Assembly (NCBI GenBank): GCA_016865035.1
Contig: CP018227.1
Location: 342,001 to 406,000 of the forward strand
Origin: Kordiimonadales bacterium IMCC3096
Lineage (GTDB): Bacteria > Pseudomonadota > Alphaproteobacteria > Minwuiales > Minwuiaceae
DNA length: 64,000 nt
Direction of reading: 5' to 3'
The notes under the pieces were generated by a model. It worked only from the letters and a program-made list of their open reading frames with translations. It was not told the origin of the DNA and ran no database searches. Position numbers and translations under genes: made by a program. This document shows, in pieces, positions 8,211-17,035 of the stretch. Within the stretch, counting starts at the first letter, position 1, and each line of letters opens with the position of its first letter.

Positions 8211-9172
8211 GCGCTGCGCCCCTGCGCATGGAAGATGAAGCCGAGCAGGTTCATCAACACCTGTGCCGCCAGGAAAGCCGTGGTGCCGTCGCGGTCATAG
8301 TCGGGCGCGACCTCCACCAGATCGATGCCGACCACCTGCCCCCGCGCCGTCAGTCCCTGCAGGAACTCCAGGATCTCGTAGTACAGGAACCCGCCGTGGC
8401 TCGGCGTGCCGGTGCCCGGGGCGATGGAGGGGTCGAAGCCATCGATGTCGATGGTCAGATAGTACCGCACCCCTTCCGGCACGCGCGCCAGCACACCCGC
8501 CGGTCCCAGCGCCCGGAACTGGCGCACCGAGAGGATGTCGGACCCGGCAGCGCGGGCGGCTGCATAGTCGTCGCGATTGGAGGAGGAGACATTGCGGATG
8601 CCCAACTGGCTGAACCCCGTGACATGCGCCATCTCGGACGCCCGGCGCAGCGGATTGCCATGGCCATAGCGCACGCCATGGCGCTCATCGACGAAATCCA
8701 GATGGGCATCAATATGAATGATATGGACCGGCGGCTGGTCATCGAAGGCGCGGATGCAGGGGATATGCACCGAATGGTCCCCACCCAGCGTCACCGGCAT
8801 CGCCCCGGCGGCCAGGATCGCCCTGACCCCCTTTTCTATGTTGGCATGGCTTGCCATTGTGTCGGTGTGGATGATGTCCGCATCGCCCACATCGACGATC
8901 CGTACCTGGTCCACCGGCAGATAGGTCACGTCATCCTCATGATCATAGGCACCGCCATGACCGAAGGAGAACAGGGTCGAAGCCTCCCGGATCGCGCGCG
9001 GACCGAAGCGTGCGCCCGCCCGATACTGCGTGCCCATGTCGAACGGTGCCCCCAGCACGGCCACATCGGCGTCGATGGCGGACCAGTCCGTGCAGACGGG
9101 CTGCTTGCCGAAGGTGCAGAGGCCGACAAAGGGCAGGTCGAGCCTGCCGCCATCGTAACTGTTGCTGCTCAT
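8207..9172 (-). CDS. speB: Agmatinase / arginase-family ureohydrolase
   Basis: 321 residues. All metal-binding motifs of the binuclear Mn ureohydrolases are present: G-G-D-H-S, H-I-D-A-H-L-D and D-I-D-G-F-D-P, followed by S-I-A-P-G-T-G-T-P-S-H-G-G. The family hydrolyses guanidino compounds to urea; members include agmatinase, guanidinobutyrase and guanidinopropionase, and the substrate is not certain. The start chosen (MSSNSYDGG) gives the normal length; an alternative ATG seven codons earlier would overlap the divergent vWA gene. A GGAG lies 12 bases upstream, rather far. The downstream gene overlaps by four bases. Confidence 0.85.
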   Translation of the reverse strand: MSSNSYDGGRLDLPFVGLCTFGKQPVCTDWSAIDADVAVLGAPFDMGTQYRAGARFGPRAIREASTLFSFGHGGAYDHEDDVTYLPVDQVRIVDVGDADIIHTDTMASHANIEKGVRAILAAGAMPVTLGGDHSVHIPCIRAFDDQPPVHIIHIDAHLDFVDERHGVRYGHGNPLRRASEMAHVTGFSQLGIRNVSSSNRDDYAAARAAGSDILSVRQFRALGPAGVLARVPEGVRYYLTIDIDGFDPSIAPGTGTPSHGGFLYYEILEFLQGLTARGQVVGIDLVEVAPDYDRDGTTAFLAAQVLMNLLGFIFHAQGRSA

Positions 9173-9181
9173 CGTCGTGCC

Positions 9182-9895
9182 ATGCTCCGCCATTTGCTGT
9201 CGATCTGCGCCATCCTCGCGTGCCTCGGCCTCATGCCGCAAGCGGTGAAGGCGCAGTCGGCCGGTACGGTCGATGTGGCGATCGTGCTGGCCGTCGATGC
9301 CTCCGCCAGTGTCGATGGGCAGGAATATCTGCTGCAGATCGGCGGCATCGCCCATGCCATCAGCCATCCGTCGGTGCTGTCGGTGATCGACGGTGGCCGG
9401 AACAAGGCCATCGCCATCAGTGTCGTGACCTGGGCCAGCGTGGGGGAACAGCATGTCCTCCTGCCCTGGACCCGTATCGACGGCCCAGCGGCGGCACAGC
9501 AGGTCTCCGCGCATCTGCTGGATTCGCCACGGCAGAAGTTCCTGCGCGGCGGCACCGCCATCGGCGCGGCACTGAGCTATTCCCTGCTGATGTTCGACCG
9601 GCTGCCCTGGCCGACGGAGCGTCGGGTGATCGATGTCTCAGGGGATGGCCGGAACTCCAAGCCGCCCCTGATCCGCAGCCTGAGACCGGAGATCGCGCGA
9701 CGTGACGTGGTCATCAACGGCCTGCCGGTCACCGACAATGACAGCGGCCTCGCGCGCTATTACCGCGACATCGTCATATCCGGGTACGGGGCCTTTTCGG
9801 TCCCCACCTACAGCTTCGAGACCTTTCCCGACGCCTTCCGCATCAAGCTGATGCGGGAGATCAGGGGCGGCGCCATGGTGTCGATGCAACGCTGA
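9182..9895 (+). CDS. DUF1194 family secreted vWA-domain protein
   Basis: 237 residues with an N-terminal signal peptide (about residues 1-25, cleavage near V-K-A-Q). A von Willebrand A-like fold follows, with a metal-site motif D-A-S-A-S in [10 protein letters not shown] and a later D-V-S-G-D-G-R-N-S. These are the marks of DUF1194, a family of unknown function found in Alphaproteobacteria. Predicted periplasmic or secreted. Its start lies only 9 bases from the start of the divergent agmatinase gene, so their promoters must overlap each other's coding sequence. The 184-base stretch after it, up to the SulP start, shows nothing recognisable. Confidence 0.82.
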   Translation: MLRHLLSICAILACLGLMPQAVKAQSAGTVDVAIVLAVDASASVDGQEYLLQIGGIAHAISHPSVLSVIDGGRNKAIAISVVTWASVGEQHVLLPWTRIDGPAAAQQVSAHLLDSPRQKFLRGGTAIGAALSYSLLMFDRLPWPTERRVIDVSGDGRNSKPPLIRSLRPEIARRDVVINGLPVTDNDSGLARYYRDIVISGYGAFSVPTYSFETFPDAFRIKLMREIRGGAMVSMQR

Positions 9896-10079
9896 CGTCT
9901 GCCGCTTCGGGCCTTGCCGAACCGGACCTGAACGCCTATCAAGGGCACATGTTGCAGTGCAGCATGAAGAATTCATCTGCTGCCCGCCGGATGGCAACCC
10001 CGACCCCTGCCCCACGGCCAGAACGATTTCGCCTGACGCGACCCGCTCTTGCGGGCCATGCCTGCTGGAGACGCCCCTC

Positions 10080-11570
10080 TTGAAAACCGACCTGATATCG
10101 CGCCTGCGCAATGAATGGATTGGCAACCTGCGCGGGGATGTCCTTGCCGGACTTGTGGTGGCGCTGGCCCTGATTCCGGAGGCCATTGCCTTCTCCATCA
10201 TCGCCGGTGTCGATCCGAAGGTCGGGCTGTTCGCCTCCTTCTCCATCGCGGTGATCACGGCCATTGCAGGCGGGCGGCCCGGCATGATCTCCGCCGCCAC
10301 GGCGGCCACGGCGGTACTGATGATCACGCTGGTGAAGGACCACGGGCTGCAGTACCTGCTGGCCGCCACCGTGCTGGCGGGGCTTATGCAGATCGCGGCA
10401 GGAATGCTCAGGCTCGGGACCGTCATGCGGTTCGTTTCGAAGTCGGTGATGACCGGCTTCGTCAATGCGCTCGCCATCCTGATCTTCATGGCGCAATTGC
10501 CGGAACTGATCGGCGTGCCCTGGATGACCTATGTCATGGTCGCCTCGGGACTGGCCATCATCTACCTGCTGCCGCGCCTGACGCGGGCCATCCCCTCCCC
10601 GCTTGTCTGCATCGTGGCCCTGACCGCCGTGACGCTGACCTTCGACATGGACCTGCGCACGGTCGGCGACATCGGCGAACTGCCGTCCACCCTGCCGGTC
10701 TTCCTGCTGCCCGACATTCCGCTGACCCTGGAGACCTTGCTGATCATCCTGCCCTATTCGGCGGCAGTGGCGACCGTCGGCCTGCTGGAGTCGCTGATGA
10801 CCGCCTCCATCGTCGACGAACTGACCGACACCAGCAGCGACCGCAACCGCGAATGCGTCGGCCAGGGCCTGGCCAATACCGCCACCGGCTTCATCGGCGG
10901 CATGGCGGGCTGCGCCATGATCGGCCAGTCGATCATCAACGTGAAATCCGGTGGCCGGGGGCGCCTGTCCTGCTTCTGTGCCGGTGTCTTCCTGCTGATC
11001 CTGGTGGTGGTGCTGGGCGACTGGGTCAGCATCATTCCCATGGCGGCGCTGGTCGCCATCATGATCATGGTCTCCATCGGCACCTTCAGCTGGACCTCGC
11101 TGAGGAACCTGCGGGAGCATCCCGGATCCTCCTCCATCGTCATGCTGGCCACCGTCATCACCGTGGTCTTCACCCACAATCTGGCCATCGGCGTGCTGAT
11201 CGGCGTGCTGCTCTCCGGCATCTTCTTCGCCTGGAAGATCGCGCAGATCTTCCGCGTCACCTCCACCCTCTCGGAGGACGAGACCCACCGGACCTATCTG
11301 GTGCAGGGACAGCTCTTCTTCGCCTCAGTCGATGACTTCAGCGCGTCCTTCGATTTCAAGGAGGCGCTGGACAGCGTCACCATCGACGTCAGCCGCGCCC
11401 ACATCTGGGACATCTCGGCCGTTGCCGCGCTGGACATGGCGGTGCTGAAGTTCCGGCGTGAAGGGGCGGAAACGGACCTCATTGGCCTCAACCGGGCCAG
11501 CGAGACCATCGTCGACCGGCTGGGCATCCACGACAAGCCCGACGCCCTGGACCGCCTGATGGGGCACTGA
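10080..11570 (+). CDS. SulP family inorganic anion transporter with STAS domain
   Basis: 496 residues from a TTG preceded by GGAG 9 bases upstream; the frame stays open to an ATG at 9957, so a longer protein is possible. About ten to twelve membrane segments, with the SulP signature near the N terminus ([21 protein letters not shown]) and a short C-terminal STAS domain (about residues 410-496, [20 protein letters not shown]). SulP proteins carry sulfate, bicarbonate or dicarboxylates. The sequence resembles the shorter YchM/BicA-type members; the substrate is undetermined. Converges on the symporter gene 7 bases away. Confidence 0.88.
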   Translation: MKTDLISRLRNEWIGNLRGDVLAGLVVALALIPEAIAFSIIAGVDPKVGLFASFSIAVITAIAGGRPGMISAATAATAVLMITLVKDHGLQYLLAATVLAGLMQIAAGMLRLGTVMRFVSKSVMTGFVNALAILIFMAQLPELIGVPWMTYVMVASGLAIIYLLPRLTRAIPSPLVCIVALTAVTLTFDMDLRTVGDIGELPSTLPVFLLPDIPLTLETLLIILPYSAAVATVGLLESLMTASIVDELTDTSSDRNRECVGQGLANTATGFIGGMAGCAMIGQSIINVKSGGRGRLSCFCAGVFLLILVVVLGDWVSIIPMAALVAIMIMVSIGTFSWTSLRNLREHPGSSSIVMLATVITVVFTHNLAIGVLIGVLLSGIFFAWKIAQIFRVTSTLSEDETHRTYLVQGQLFFASVDDFSASFDFKEALDSVTIDVSRAHIWDISAVAALDMAVLKFRREGAETDLIGLNRASETIVDRLGIHDKPDALDRLMGH

Positions 11571-11577
11571 CGCGCGG

Positions 11578-12954
11578 TCAGCCGACCTCCGGTTCGGCGG
11601 CGGAGTCCATTGTGGCATCTGCCGTCTGCCGGTCCACCACGACGCAGGCCACCATGTCGCCCGTGACGTTGACCACCGTGCGGCACATGTCGAGCAACCG
11701 GTCGACGCCAAGGATGATCGCCACTCCGGCGGCGGGGATACCGACGCTGGAGAGGATGGTGGCCAGGATGACGATGCCCACCCCCGGGGTGCCCGGCGAA
11801 CCGATGGCCGCCCCGGTCGCCATGACGACGACGAGGACAATGCCCCCGATCCCCAGGTCAATGCCGAAGATCTGCGCCAGGAAGATCGTCGCGACCCCCT
11901 GATAGAGCGCCGTGCCGGCCATGTTGATCGTGGTGCCCAGCGGCACGACGAAGCGGGCAACCTCGCTGCGCACCTTCAGACGGTTCTCCACCGTGGTCAG
12001 CGTCAGCGGCATCACGGCGGCGGAACTGGAGGTGGAGAAGGCCAGCAGCATGACGTCCCGGACATCGCGCAGGAAGCCGACCGGGCCACGCCTTGTCTGC
12101 AGCCAGACCACCAGCAGGTAGAGGCACAGCAGCAGGATCAGCCCCAGCAGCACCGTTACCACATACATCCCCGTGCCCAGCAGCGCCGACAGGCCGATGC
12201 GTGACGTGATGTTGGCCAGCAGGCCGAAGACGGCCAGCGGCGCGAACCGCAGCACCCAGCTGACGATCACCATGCAGACCGCCTGGACGGAGGCGAGCAG
12301 TTCCAGCAGCGGCATGCGCTGTTCCTGCGGTGTCATCACCAGCGCGATGCCGAGGATCGCGGAGGCAATGACGATCTGCAGCATGTTGCCGCTGACGAAG
12401 GTGCTGAGCGGATCGGTCGGGAACAGCCCGACGATCATGTCGGGTATCTGATCGACGCTCGGCGGCGCCGGGCTTGCGGTCGTGGCGACATTGCCCGCCG
12501 TCGCCAGCGCCTCCCCCACCGCGCTGCGATCGACGAAGCTGCCCGGCTCGATCAGCAGCGCGACGGCGACGCCGATGGCCACCGCACACAGGGTGGTCAG
12601 GATGAAGAAGCCGACGGCCCGCCCGCCGATGCGGCCCAGACTGGATCCGCCACCGCCCGCCGAAATGCCACGAATGACGGAGGCCACGACCAGCGGCACG
12701 ACGACGAACTGGATCGCCAGCAGGAACAGCCGCCCGGGCAGCGCCACCCAGTTGCCGATCAGCGTCGAGACATCCGCCGACACCAGATCCGCCGTCGGCC
12801 CGATCAGCGTCCCGAAGCCCACCCCCAGGAACATCGCCACGAGCACCTGCAACCAGAGCCGGTCCCGGATCAGCGAAAACAGATGCCGCCGCAGCCCCGG
12901 CAGGGAGCGGGTGGGCGCATCGGTGCTATGGACAGGATCGGATTTGCTGGTCAT
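11578..12954 (-). CDS. Dicarboxylate/amino acid:cation symporter (DAACS family)
   Basis: 458 residues from an ATG with GGAGG 7 bases upstream (twelve further in-frame codons upstream lack a site). The conserved substrate-binding features are clear: the serine-rich loop A-F-S-T-S-S-S-A-A-V-M-P-L-T, then G-T-T-I-N-M-A-G-T-A-L-Y-Q-G and G-S-P-G-T-P-G-V-G, and a late N-V-T-G-D replacing the usual N-x-x-G-D. Eight membrane helices plus two re-entrant loops are expected. Members take up dicarboxylates, glutamate or serine with Na+ or H+. An extended periplasmic loop (about 140-190, rich in P, S, T) is longer than usual. Confidence 0.88.
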   Translation of the reverse strand: MTSKSDPVHSTDAPTRSLPGLRRHLFSLIRDRLWLQVLVAMFLGVGFGTLIGPTADLVSADVSTLIGNWVALPGRLFLLAIQFVVVPLVVASVIRGISAGGGGSSLGRIGGRAVGFFILTTLCAVAIGVAVALLIEPGSFVDRSAVGEALATAGNVATTASPAPPSVDQIPDMIVGLFPTDPLSTFVSGNMLQIVIASAILGIALVMTPQEQRMPLLELLASVQAVCMVIVSWVLRFAPLAVFGLLANITSRIGLSALLGTGMYVVTVLLGLILLLCLYLLVVWLQTRRGPVGFLRDVRDVMLLAFSTSSSAAVMPLTLTTVENRLKVRSEVARFVVPLGTTINMAGTALYQGVATIFLAQIFGIDLGIGGIVLVVVMATGAAIGSPGTPGVGIVILATILSSVGIPAAGVAIILGVDRLLDMCRTVVNVTGDMVACVVVDRQTADATMDSAAEPEVG

Positions 12955-13068
12955 CAATCGCCTCCGGCGTACAAGGCGTGTTCCTTTCATGACGCGCGCA
13001 AGGCCGCCATGATCCAGATCAAGTGCTCACGGCATCTGCCTTGCCAATGCCCAACAAGGCCACCGACA

Positions 13069-13176
13069 CTACAGCACCATCCGCAACACCAGCGCCACGA
13101 CCCCCAGCGCCGCGACGCCAGCGATCCAGTAGGCGATGAACCAGAGCCAGCGCCTGCCCGTGCCGCTCTCTGCCAT
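13069..13176 (-). CDS. cydX: Small single-helix protein after cydB (CydX/DUF2474-like)
   Basis: 35 residues: MAESGTGRRWLWFIAYWIAG followed by a hydrophobic helix and a short R-M-V-L tail. The ATG shares one base with the cydB stop (TGATG), so it is translated with the oxidase. Tiny one-helix proteins at this position (CydX, CydS or DUF2474) stabilise the haem site of cytochrome bd oxidases in the species where they have been tested. Assignment rests on position, size and the W-x-x-x-Y-W aromatic pattern, not on strong sequence identity. Confidence 0.7.
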   Translation of the reverse strand: MAESGTGRRWLWFIAYWIAGVAALGVVALVLRMVL

Positions 13177-14180
13177 CAGTGGTAGCCGTCGCCGACCCGC
13201 ACCTTGCCACGGAACACCCAGTAGGCGTAGGCGGTATAGGCGAGGATGATCGGTATCAGGATCAGGGCGCCGACCAGGGCGAAGCCGAGGCTCTCGTCCG
13301 GGGCGGCGGCTTCGGCGATGGTCAGGCCCGGGGGCACCATCATGGGATAGAAGCTGATGCCGATCCCGATGAAGCTGAGCACGAACATGCCCAGCGCCGC
13401 GAGGAATGGCTGCAGGTCGCTCCGACGGCGCAAGCCGCTGTAGAGCAGCCATGTTGCGCCCAGCATCAGCACCGGCACGACAAAGGTGTAGAGGCTGCCC
13501 GGCAGGTTGAACCAGCGCTGGAAGTAGACCGGGTCCTGGAAGGGTGTCAGCAGGCTGACGGCACCGATGAAGGCAAGTGTCACGATGCCGAGGCGGAAGG
13601 CGTAGCCGCGCATCCGGGCCTGCAGCGGTCCCTCCGTCTTCAGCACCAGCCAGGTCGCGCCCAGCAGGGCATATCCGGCGACCAGCGCCACACCGGTGAG
13701 CAGGGAGAATGGCGTCAGCCAGTCCCACCAGCCCCCGGCATAGGCCCGGCCCTGGACCTCGATCCCCTGCACCAGCGCGCCGAGGGCGATTCCCTGACAC
13801 AGGGCGGCGAGCGTGGACCCGCCGAAGAAGGCCACGTCCCAGACCCCCTTCCAGCGTTCGGTGCGCCAGCGGAACTCGAACGCCACGCCCCGGAAGACCA
13901 GGGCCAGCAACATCAGCGTGATGGGCATGTAGAGCGCGGGCATGACAACGGCGTAGGCCAGCGGGAAGACGGCGAACAGGCCGCCGCCACCCAGCACCAG
14001 CCAGGTCTCGTTGCCGTCCCAGACCGGTGCCACGGCATTCATCATGACGTCGCGGTCATCGCGGGAGCGGCCCGTGGGGAACAGGATGCCGATGCCAAGG
14101 TCGAAACCGTCCAGCACGACATAGGTCAGCACCGCAAAGGCGATCAGACCGGCCCAGACAAAGGCGAGATCAAACGGCAT
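13176..14180 (-). CDS. cydB: Cytochrome bd ubiquinol oxidase subunit II
   Basis: 334 residues, with GGGGAGG upstream of the chosen ATG. Eight or nine membrane helices. Typical CydB blocks: V-L-D-G-F-D-L-G-I-G near the N terminus, A-P-V-W-D-G-N-E-T-W-L-V and R-G-V-A-F-E-F-R. With CydA it forms the quinol:O2 oxidoreductase of the cytoplasmic membrane, which does not pump protons but has high O2 affinity and tolerates NO, cyanide and sulfide. The gene overlaps cydA by 11 bases and the small cydX-like gene by one, a compact operon. Confidence 0.95.
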   Translation of the reverse strand: MPFDLAFVWAGLIAFAVLTYVVLDGFDLGIGILFPTGRSRDDRDVMMNAVAPVWDGNETWLVLGGGGLFAVFPLAYAVVMPALYMPITLMLLALVFRGVAFEFRWRTERWKGVWDVAFFGGSTLAALCQGIALGALVQGIEVQGRAYAGGWWDWLTPFSLLTGVALVAGYALLGATWLVLKTEGPLQARMRGYAFRLGIVTLAFIGAVSLLTPFQDPVYFQRWFNLPGSLYTFVVPVLMLGATWLLYSGLRRRSDLQPFLAALGMFVLSFIGIGISFYPMMVPPGLTIAEAAAPDESLGFALVGALILIPIILAYTAYAYWVFRGKVRVGDGYH

Positions 14181-15579
14181 GGTGTGCCTCCCCATCCTTG
14201 TGTGGTCGTGAAACCGGACCGGCGGCGCGCAACGGACCATCGTCGTCGTCGGGCATGGCGGCCAGCGCGGATCGGTTCATCAGGCGCAGGATGTAGAAGA
14301 CGCCCGCACCGAAGACGAAGAAATAGACGATGATGAACATCAGCAGCGATGTCGCCACCGCCGGTGCCGCGACGGGTGCCAGTGAATCCGAGGTTCGCAG
14401 CAATCCGTAGACCGTGAAGGGTTGTCGCCCGACCTCCGTCGTCACCCATCCGGCAAGCACGGCAACGAAACCGCTGGGGCCCATCAGCAGGGCCGCGCGA
14501 TGCAGCCAGGGCGCATCATACAGACGTCCGCGCAGGCGCTGGAACAGGCTGAACAGCCCCACCCCCAGCATGGCGAACCCGAGGCCGACCATGATCCGGA
14601 AGCTCCAGAAGACGATGGCCACCGGCGGCTCGTCCGCATCGGGCACGGTATCAAGGCCGTCCAGCGGTGCGTTCCAGTCGTGTTTCAGGATCAGGCTGGA
14701 GAGGTTCGGGATCTCGACGGCGTAGTCGACCCGCTTCTCCGCCGCGTTCGGCCAGCCGAACAGGATCAGCGGCGCGCCGTCCGGGTGGCTGTCGTAATGC
14801 CCCTCCATCGCCATCACCTTAACCGGCTGGTGTTCCAGCGTGTTCAGCCCGTGCAGGTCCCCGGCGAAGATCTGGACAGGTGTCACCAGGGCAGCCATCC
14901 ACATGGCCATTGAGAACATGCGCCGCGCCGTCGCGTCCCGCCGGTCGCGCAGCAGGTGCAGCGCGCCGACCCCTCCGACGACAAACGCCGTGGTCAGATA
15001 GGCGGCGAGGACCATGTGCAGCAGGCGATAGGGAAAGGACGGGTTGAAGACGATCTCCATCCAGTCGACAGGGATGAACTGCCCCGCCTCATTGATGGCG
15101 AACCCGGCAGGCGTCTGCATCCAGCTGTTGACGCTGAGGATCCAGGTCGCGGAGATCAGCGTGCCGACGGCAACCATGGCTGTGGCGAACATGTGCAGCC
15201 GGTCGCCGACCCTCTTCCGCCCGAACAGCATGATGCCGAGGAAGCCGGCCTCCAGAAAGAACGCCGACAATACCTCGTAGGCCATCAGGGGTCCGACGAC
15301 GGGACCGGCCAGATCGGAGAAGACCGACCAGTTGGTGCCGAACTGGTAGGACATGACGATGCCGGAAACGACCCCCATGCCGAAGGCGACGGCAAAGATC
15401 TTCTTCCAGTAATCGAACAGCGCCAGATAGGTCGCATCGCGGCTGCGGAGCCAGAGCCCGTTCAGGACGGCGAGGAAACTCGCCAGCCCGATGGAGAAGG
15501 CCGGAAACACGATGTGGAAGGAGACCGTGAACGCGAACTGCGCCCGGGCAAGTGTTTCTGCGGAGAGGGAATCCAGCAT
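14170..15579 (-). CDS. cydA: Cytochrome bd ubiquinol oxidase subunit I (CioA type)
   Basis: 469 residues from the ATG with AGGAAAG upstream; the frame continues upstream but without similarity. Recognisable elements: L-A-R-A-Q-F-A-F-T-V-S-F-H-I-V-F-P-A-F-S-I-G with a haem-ligand His, M-S-Y-Q-F-G-T-N-W and G-W-V-T-T-E-V-G-R-Q-P-F-T-V-Y-G-L-L-R-T. The quinol-binding loop is short, as in the cyanide-insensitive CioA subgroup. Carries haems b558, b595 and d. Transcription probably starts in the AT-rich region near 15635. The neighbouring sulfide-oxidation genes would deliver electrons to the same quinone pool. Confidence 0.95.
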   Translation of the reverse strand: MLDSLSAETLARAQFAFTVSFHIVFPAFSIGLASFLAVLNGLWLRSRDATYLALFDYWKKIFAVAFGMGVVSGIVMSYQFGTNWSVFSDLAGPVVGPLMAYEVLSAFFLEAGFLGIMLFGRKRVGDRLHMFATAMVAVGTLISATWILSVNSWMQTPAGFAINEAGQFIPVDWMEIVFNPSFPYRLLHMVLAAYLTTAFVVGGVGALHLLRDRRDATARRMFSMAMWMAALVTPVQIFAGDLHGLNTLEHQPVKVMAMEGHYDSHPDGAPLILFGWPNAAEKRVDYAVEIPNLSSLILKHDWNAPLDGLDTVPDADEPPVAIVFWSFRIMVGLGFAMLGVGLFSLFQRLRGRLYDAPWLHRAALLMGPSGFVAVLAGWVTTEVGRQPFTVYGLLRTSDSLAPVAAPAVATSLLMFIIVYFFVFGAGVFYILRLMNRSALAAMPDDDDGPLRAAGPVSRPHKDGEAHHAV

Positions 15580-15633
15580 GCCACTTTCCTGATTTTGCGA
15601 CCGCAACAGTCTGCACGGCCCATCGATGCCAAA

Positions 15634-15668
15634 TAGAACTATTCTAATTATATATTTTAAGAGGGCAA
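15634..15668 (-). promoter_or_regulatory. Candidate cydA promoter with 13-bp inverted repeat over the -10
   Basis: On the minus strand TTGCCC (15668-15663), a 16-base spacer and TAGAAT (15646-15641) form a plausible promoter 55-60 bases upstream of cydA; a second -10-like TATAAT lies at 15652-15647. The inverted repeat TAGAA-CTA-TTCTA (15634-15646) covers the -10, where a repressor would block it. The divergent Rrf2 gene is the nearest candidate regulator, but the repeat does not match the published NsrR consensus that I know. Confidence 0.45.
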
Positions 15669-15771
15669 AATGGCGCACCGGACCGCAGCATCCCGAGGGC
15701 TCCGTCTGCGGCCTGATTCATCGCGACGTTCAGCAGCTCAGCCAGGTCCCCGGAACGGCCACGGAGCCAAC

Positions 15772-15800
15772 TTGTTCGATAGCAATATCGCGGATATATG
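15772..15800 (+). promoter_or_regulatory. Candidate Rrf2-gene promoter with 13-bp inverted repeat in the spacer
   Basis: TTGTTC (15772-15777), a 17-base spacer and TATATG (15795-15800) make a sigma70-type promoter 19 bases before the Rrf2-family start. The perfect repeat ATATC-GCG-GATAT (15785-15797) overlaps the spacer and -10, a usual place for an autoregulatory operator. The short distance between the -10 and the AGGGAGG ribosome site means a leader of only about a dozen bases, so the promoter call is tentative. Confidence 0.4.
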
Positions 15801-15818
15801 TTTCAACAGGGAGGGGCC

Positions 15819-16289
15819 ATGAAACTCACCGGCTTCACGAACTACGCGCTCAGGTCGCTGCAGCTTGCCGCGTTGCGCGCGCCGGACCTTGTCCGCGTCG
15901 ATGACGTGGTCAAGGTGCATGGTCTGGCGCGCCCGCATATCGTCAAGGTCGTGCATGAGCTTGGCAAGGTCGGCTATCTGGAGACCGTGCGTGGCAGGGG
16001 CGGCGGCTTTCGGCTTGGCCGGCCGGCGGAGAAGATCGTGATCGGGGAAGTTGTCCGGTTGACGGAAGGACCAATGGATGTGGTCGAATGCTTCAACCCG
16101 GAGCGCAACACCTGCCCGCTGGTGGGGATCTGCCGACTGTCCCGCGCCCTGCGGGAAGCCACCGATGCCTTCATGGCCGTGCTGGACGATCTGACCGTCG
16201 CCGACATTGCCGGCAACAGGCGTGAACTGCTGGACCGGATTGCGCCACTGCAGGCCGGGATCGTGCGACCGAAGCGGGCGCTGGGCTGA
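15819..16289 (+). CDS. Rrf2 family transcriptional regulator (NsrR-like, Fe-S)
   Basis: 156 residues; ATG preceded by GGGAGGGG. The N-terminal winged helix (about 1-75) has the Rrf2 pattern T-N-Y-A-L-R and the wing R-G-R-G-G-G-F-R-L. Three cysteines, Cys91, Cys99 and Cys105 (E-C-F-N-P-E-R-N-T-C-P-L-V-G-I-C), match in number and place the [2Fe-2S]/[4Fe-4S] ligands of NsrR-type regulators, although the first spacing is longer than in E. coli NsrR (91, 96, 102). NsrR senses NO and represses detoxification genes. Divergent from cydABX and overlapping the next regulator by one base, it probably controls one or both. Confidence 0.82.
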   Translation: MKLTGFTNYALRSLQLAALRAPDLVRVDDVVKVHGLARPHIVKVVHELGKVGYLETVRGRGGGFRLGRPAEKIVIGEVVRLTEGPMDVVECFNPERNTCPLVGICRLSRALREATDAFMAVLDDLTVADIAGNRRELLDRIAPLQAGIVRPKRALG

Positions 16290-16951
16290 TGGCCGACGCC
16301 TGGATCGAGCGCTTCGCCGGGCTGTCCAGCCTCTCGGACGAGATTCGCCAGAGACTGGTATCCCGCAGCGCCGTGGTCAGGGTTCCTGAGGGACAGGTCA
16401 TCTTCGGCCCTGGCCGGTCACCGGACAATCTGCTGCTGCTGATCGAAGGCACCGTCCGGGTCCACCAGACCTCCGAGTCTGGTCGCGAGATCGTTCTCTA
16501 CAGGGTCGAGGCCGGGCAGAGCTGCGTTCTGACCACGGCCTGCCTGCTGGCGCACGAGGACTATACGGCCGAGGGCGTGGCCGAGACCGATGTGGAGGCC
16601 GTGGCCATTCCCAGAGCGGTCTTCGACGAGCTGATGGCAGGTTCGGGCGCGTTCCGCGCCTTCGTCTTCAACGCCTACTCCCGACGCATCACCGATCTGT
16701 TCCGCGTCATCGACGAAGTCGCCTTCGGCCACATCGATGTCCGCCTGGCCCAGCGGCTGGTCACCCTGGCGAGAGGCACGCGGGAGATCCGGGCAACTCA
16801 CCAGCAACTGGCGTCGGAACTCGGCACCGCGCGGGAAGTGGTTTCACGCCAGTTGCACGAATTTCAGCGGAAGGGATGGGTCGCACAGGCCCGCGGCGTC
16901 ATCAGCCTTCTGGACACGGCAAGCCTGCGTCACATTGCGGAAAGCCACTAA
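16289..16951 (+). CDS. Crp/Fnr family transcriptional regulator
   Basis: 220 residues. An N-terminal cyclic-nucleotide-binding-like barrel (about 10-125) and a C-terminal winged helix with recognition region T-H-Q-Q-L-A-S-E-L-G-T-A-R-E-V-V-S-R-Q-L (about 169-189). It lacks the N-terminal Cys cluster of FNR. Two cysteines sit close together in the barrel, Cys79 and Cys85 (Q-S-C-V-L-T-T-A-C-L-L), a possible thiol sensor. The start overlaps the stop of the Rrf2 gene by one base (TGATG). A palindromic site lies about 85 bases downstream at the correct distance from a -10 element for activation of the sulfide operon, the likely target. Confidence 0.85.
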   Translation: MADAWIERFAGLSSLSDEIRQRLVSRSAVVRVPEGQVIFGPGRSPDNLLLLIEGTVRVHQTSESGREIVLYRVEAGQSCVLTTACLLAHEDYTAEGVAETDVEAVAIPRAVFDELMAGSGAFRAFVFNAYSRRITDLFRVIDEVAFGHIDVRLAQRLVTLARGTREIRATHQQLASELGTAREVVSRQLHEFQRKGWVAQARGVISLLDTASLRHIAESH

Positions 16952-17035
16952 ACTTCATCCGAACTAGATCTTTTACCGGTCTCACTCTCGACCCGATGGC
17001 GGCGTCGCACGCATCACGAGGAAATTTCCCGGTTG

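Noticed and set aside
13038-13060. GCCTTG/CAAGGC hairpin downstream of cydX as a terminator
   Set aside because: Six base pairs with an 11-base loop and no T-run.
17020-17029. GGAAATTTCC palindrome, also found at 35788-35797 by the tRNA gene
   Set aside because: A simple 10-base palindrome at two unrelated places; no spacing to promoter elements suggests a shared regulator.
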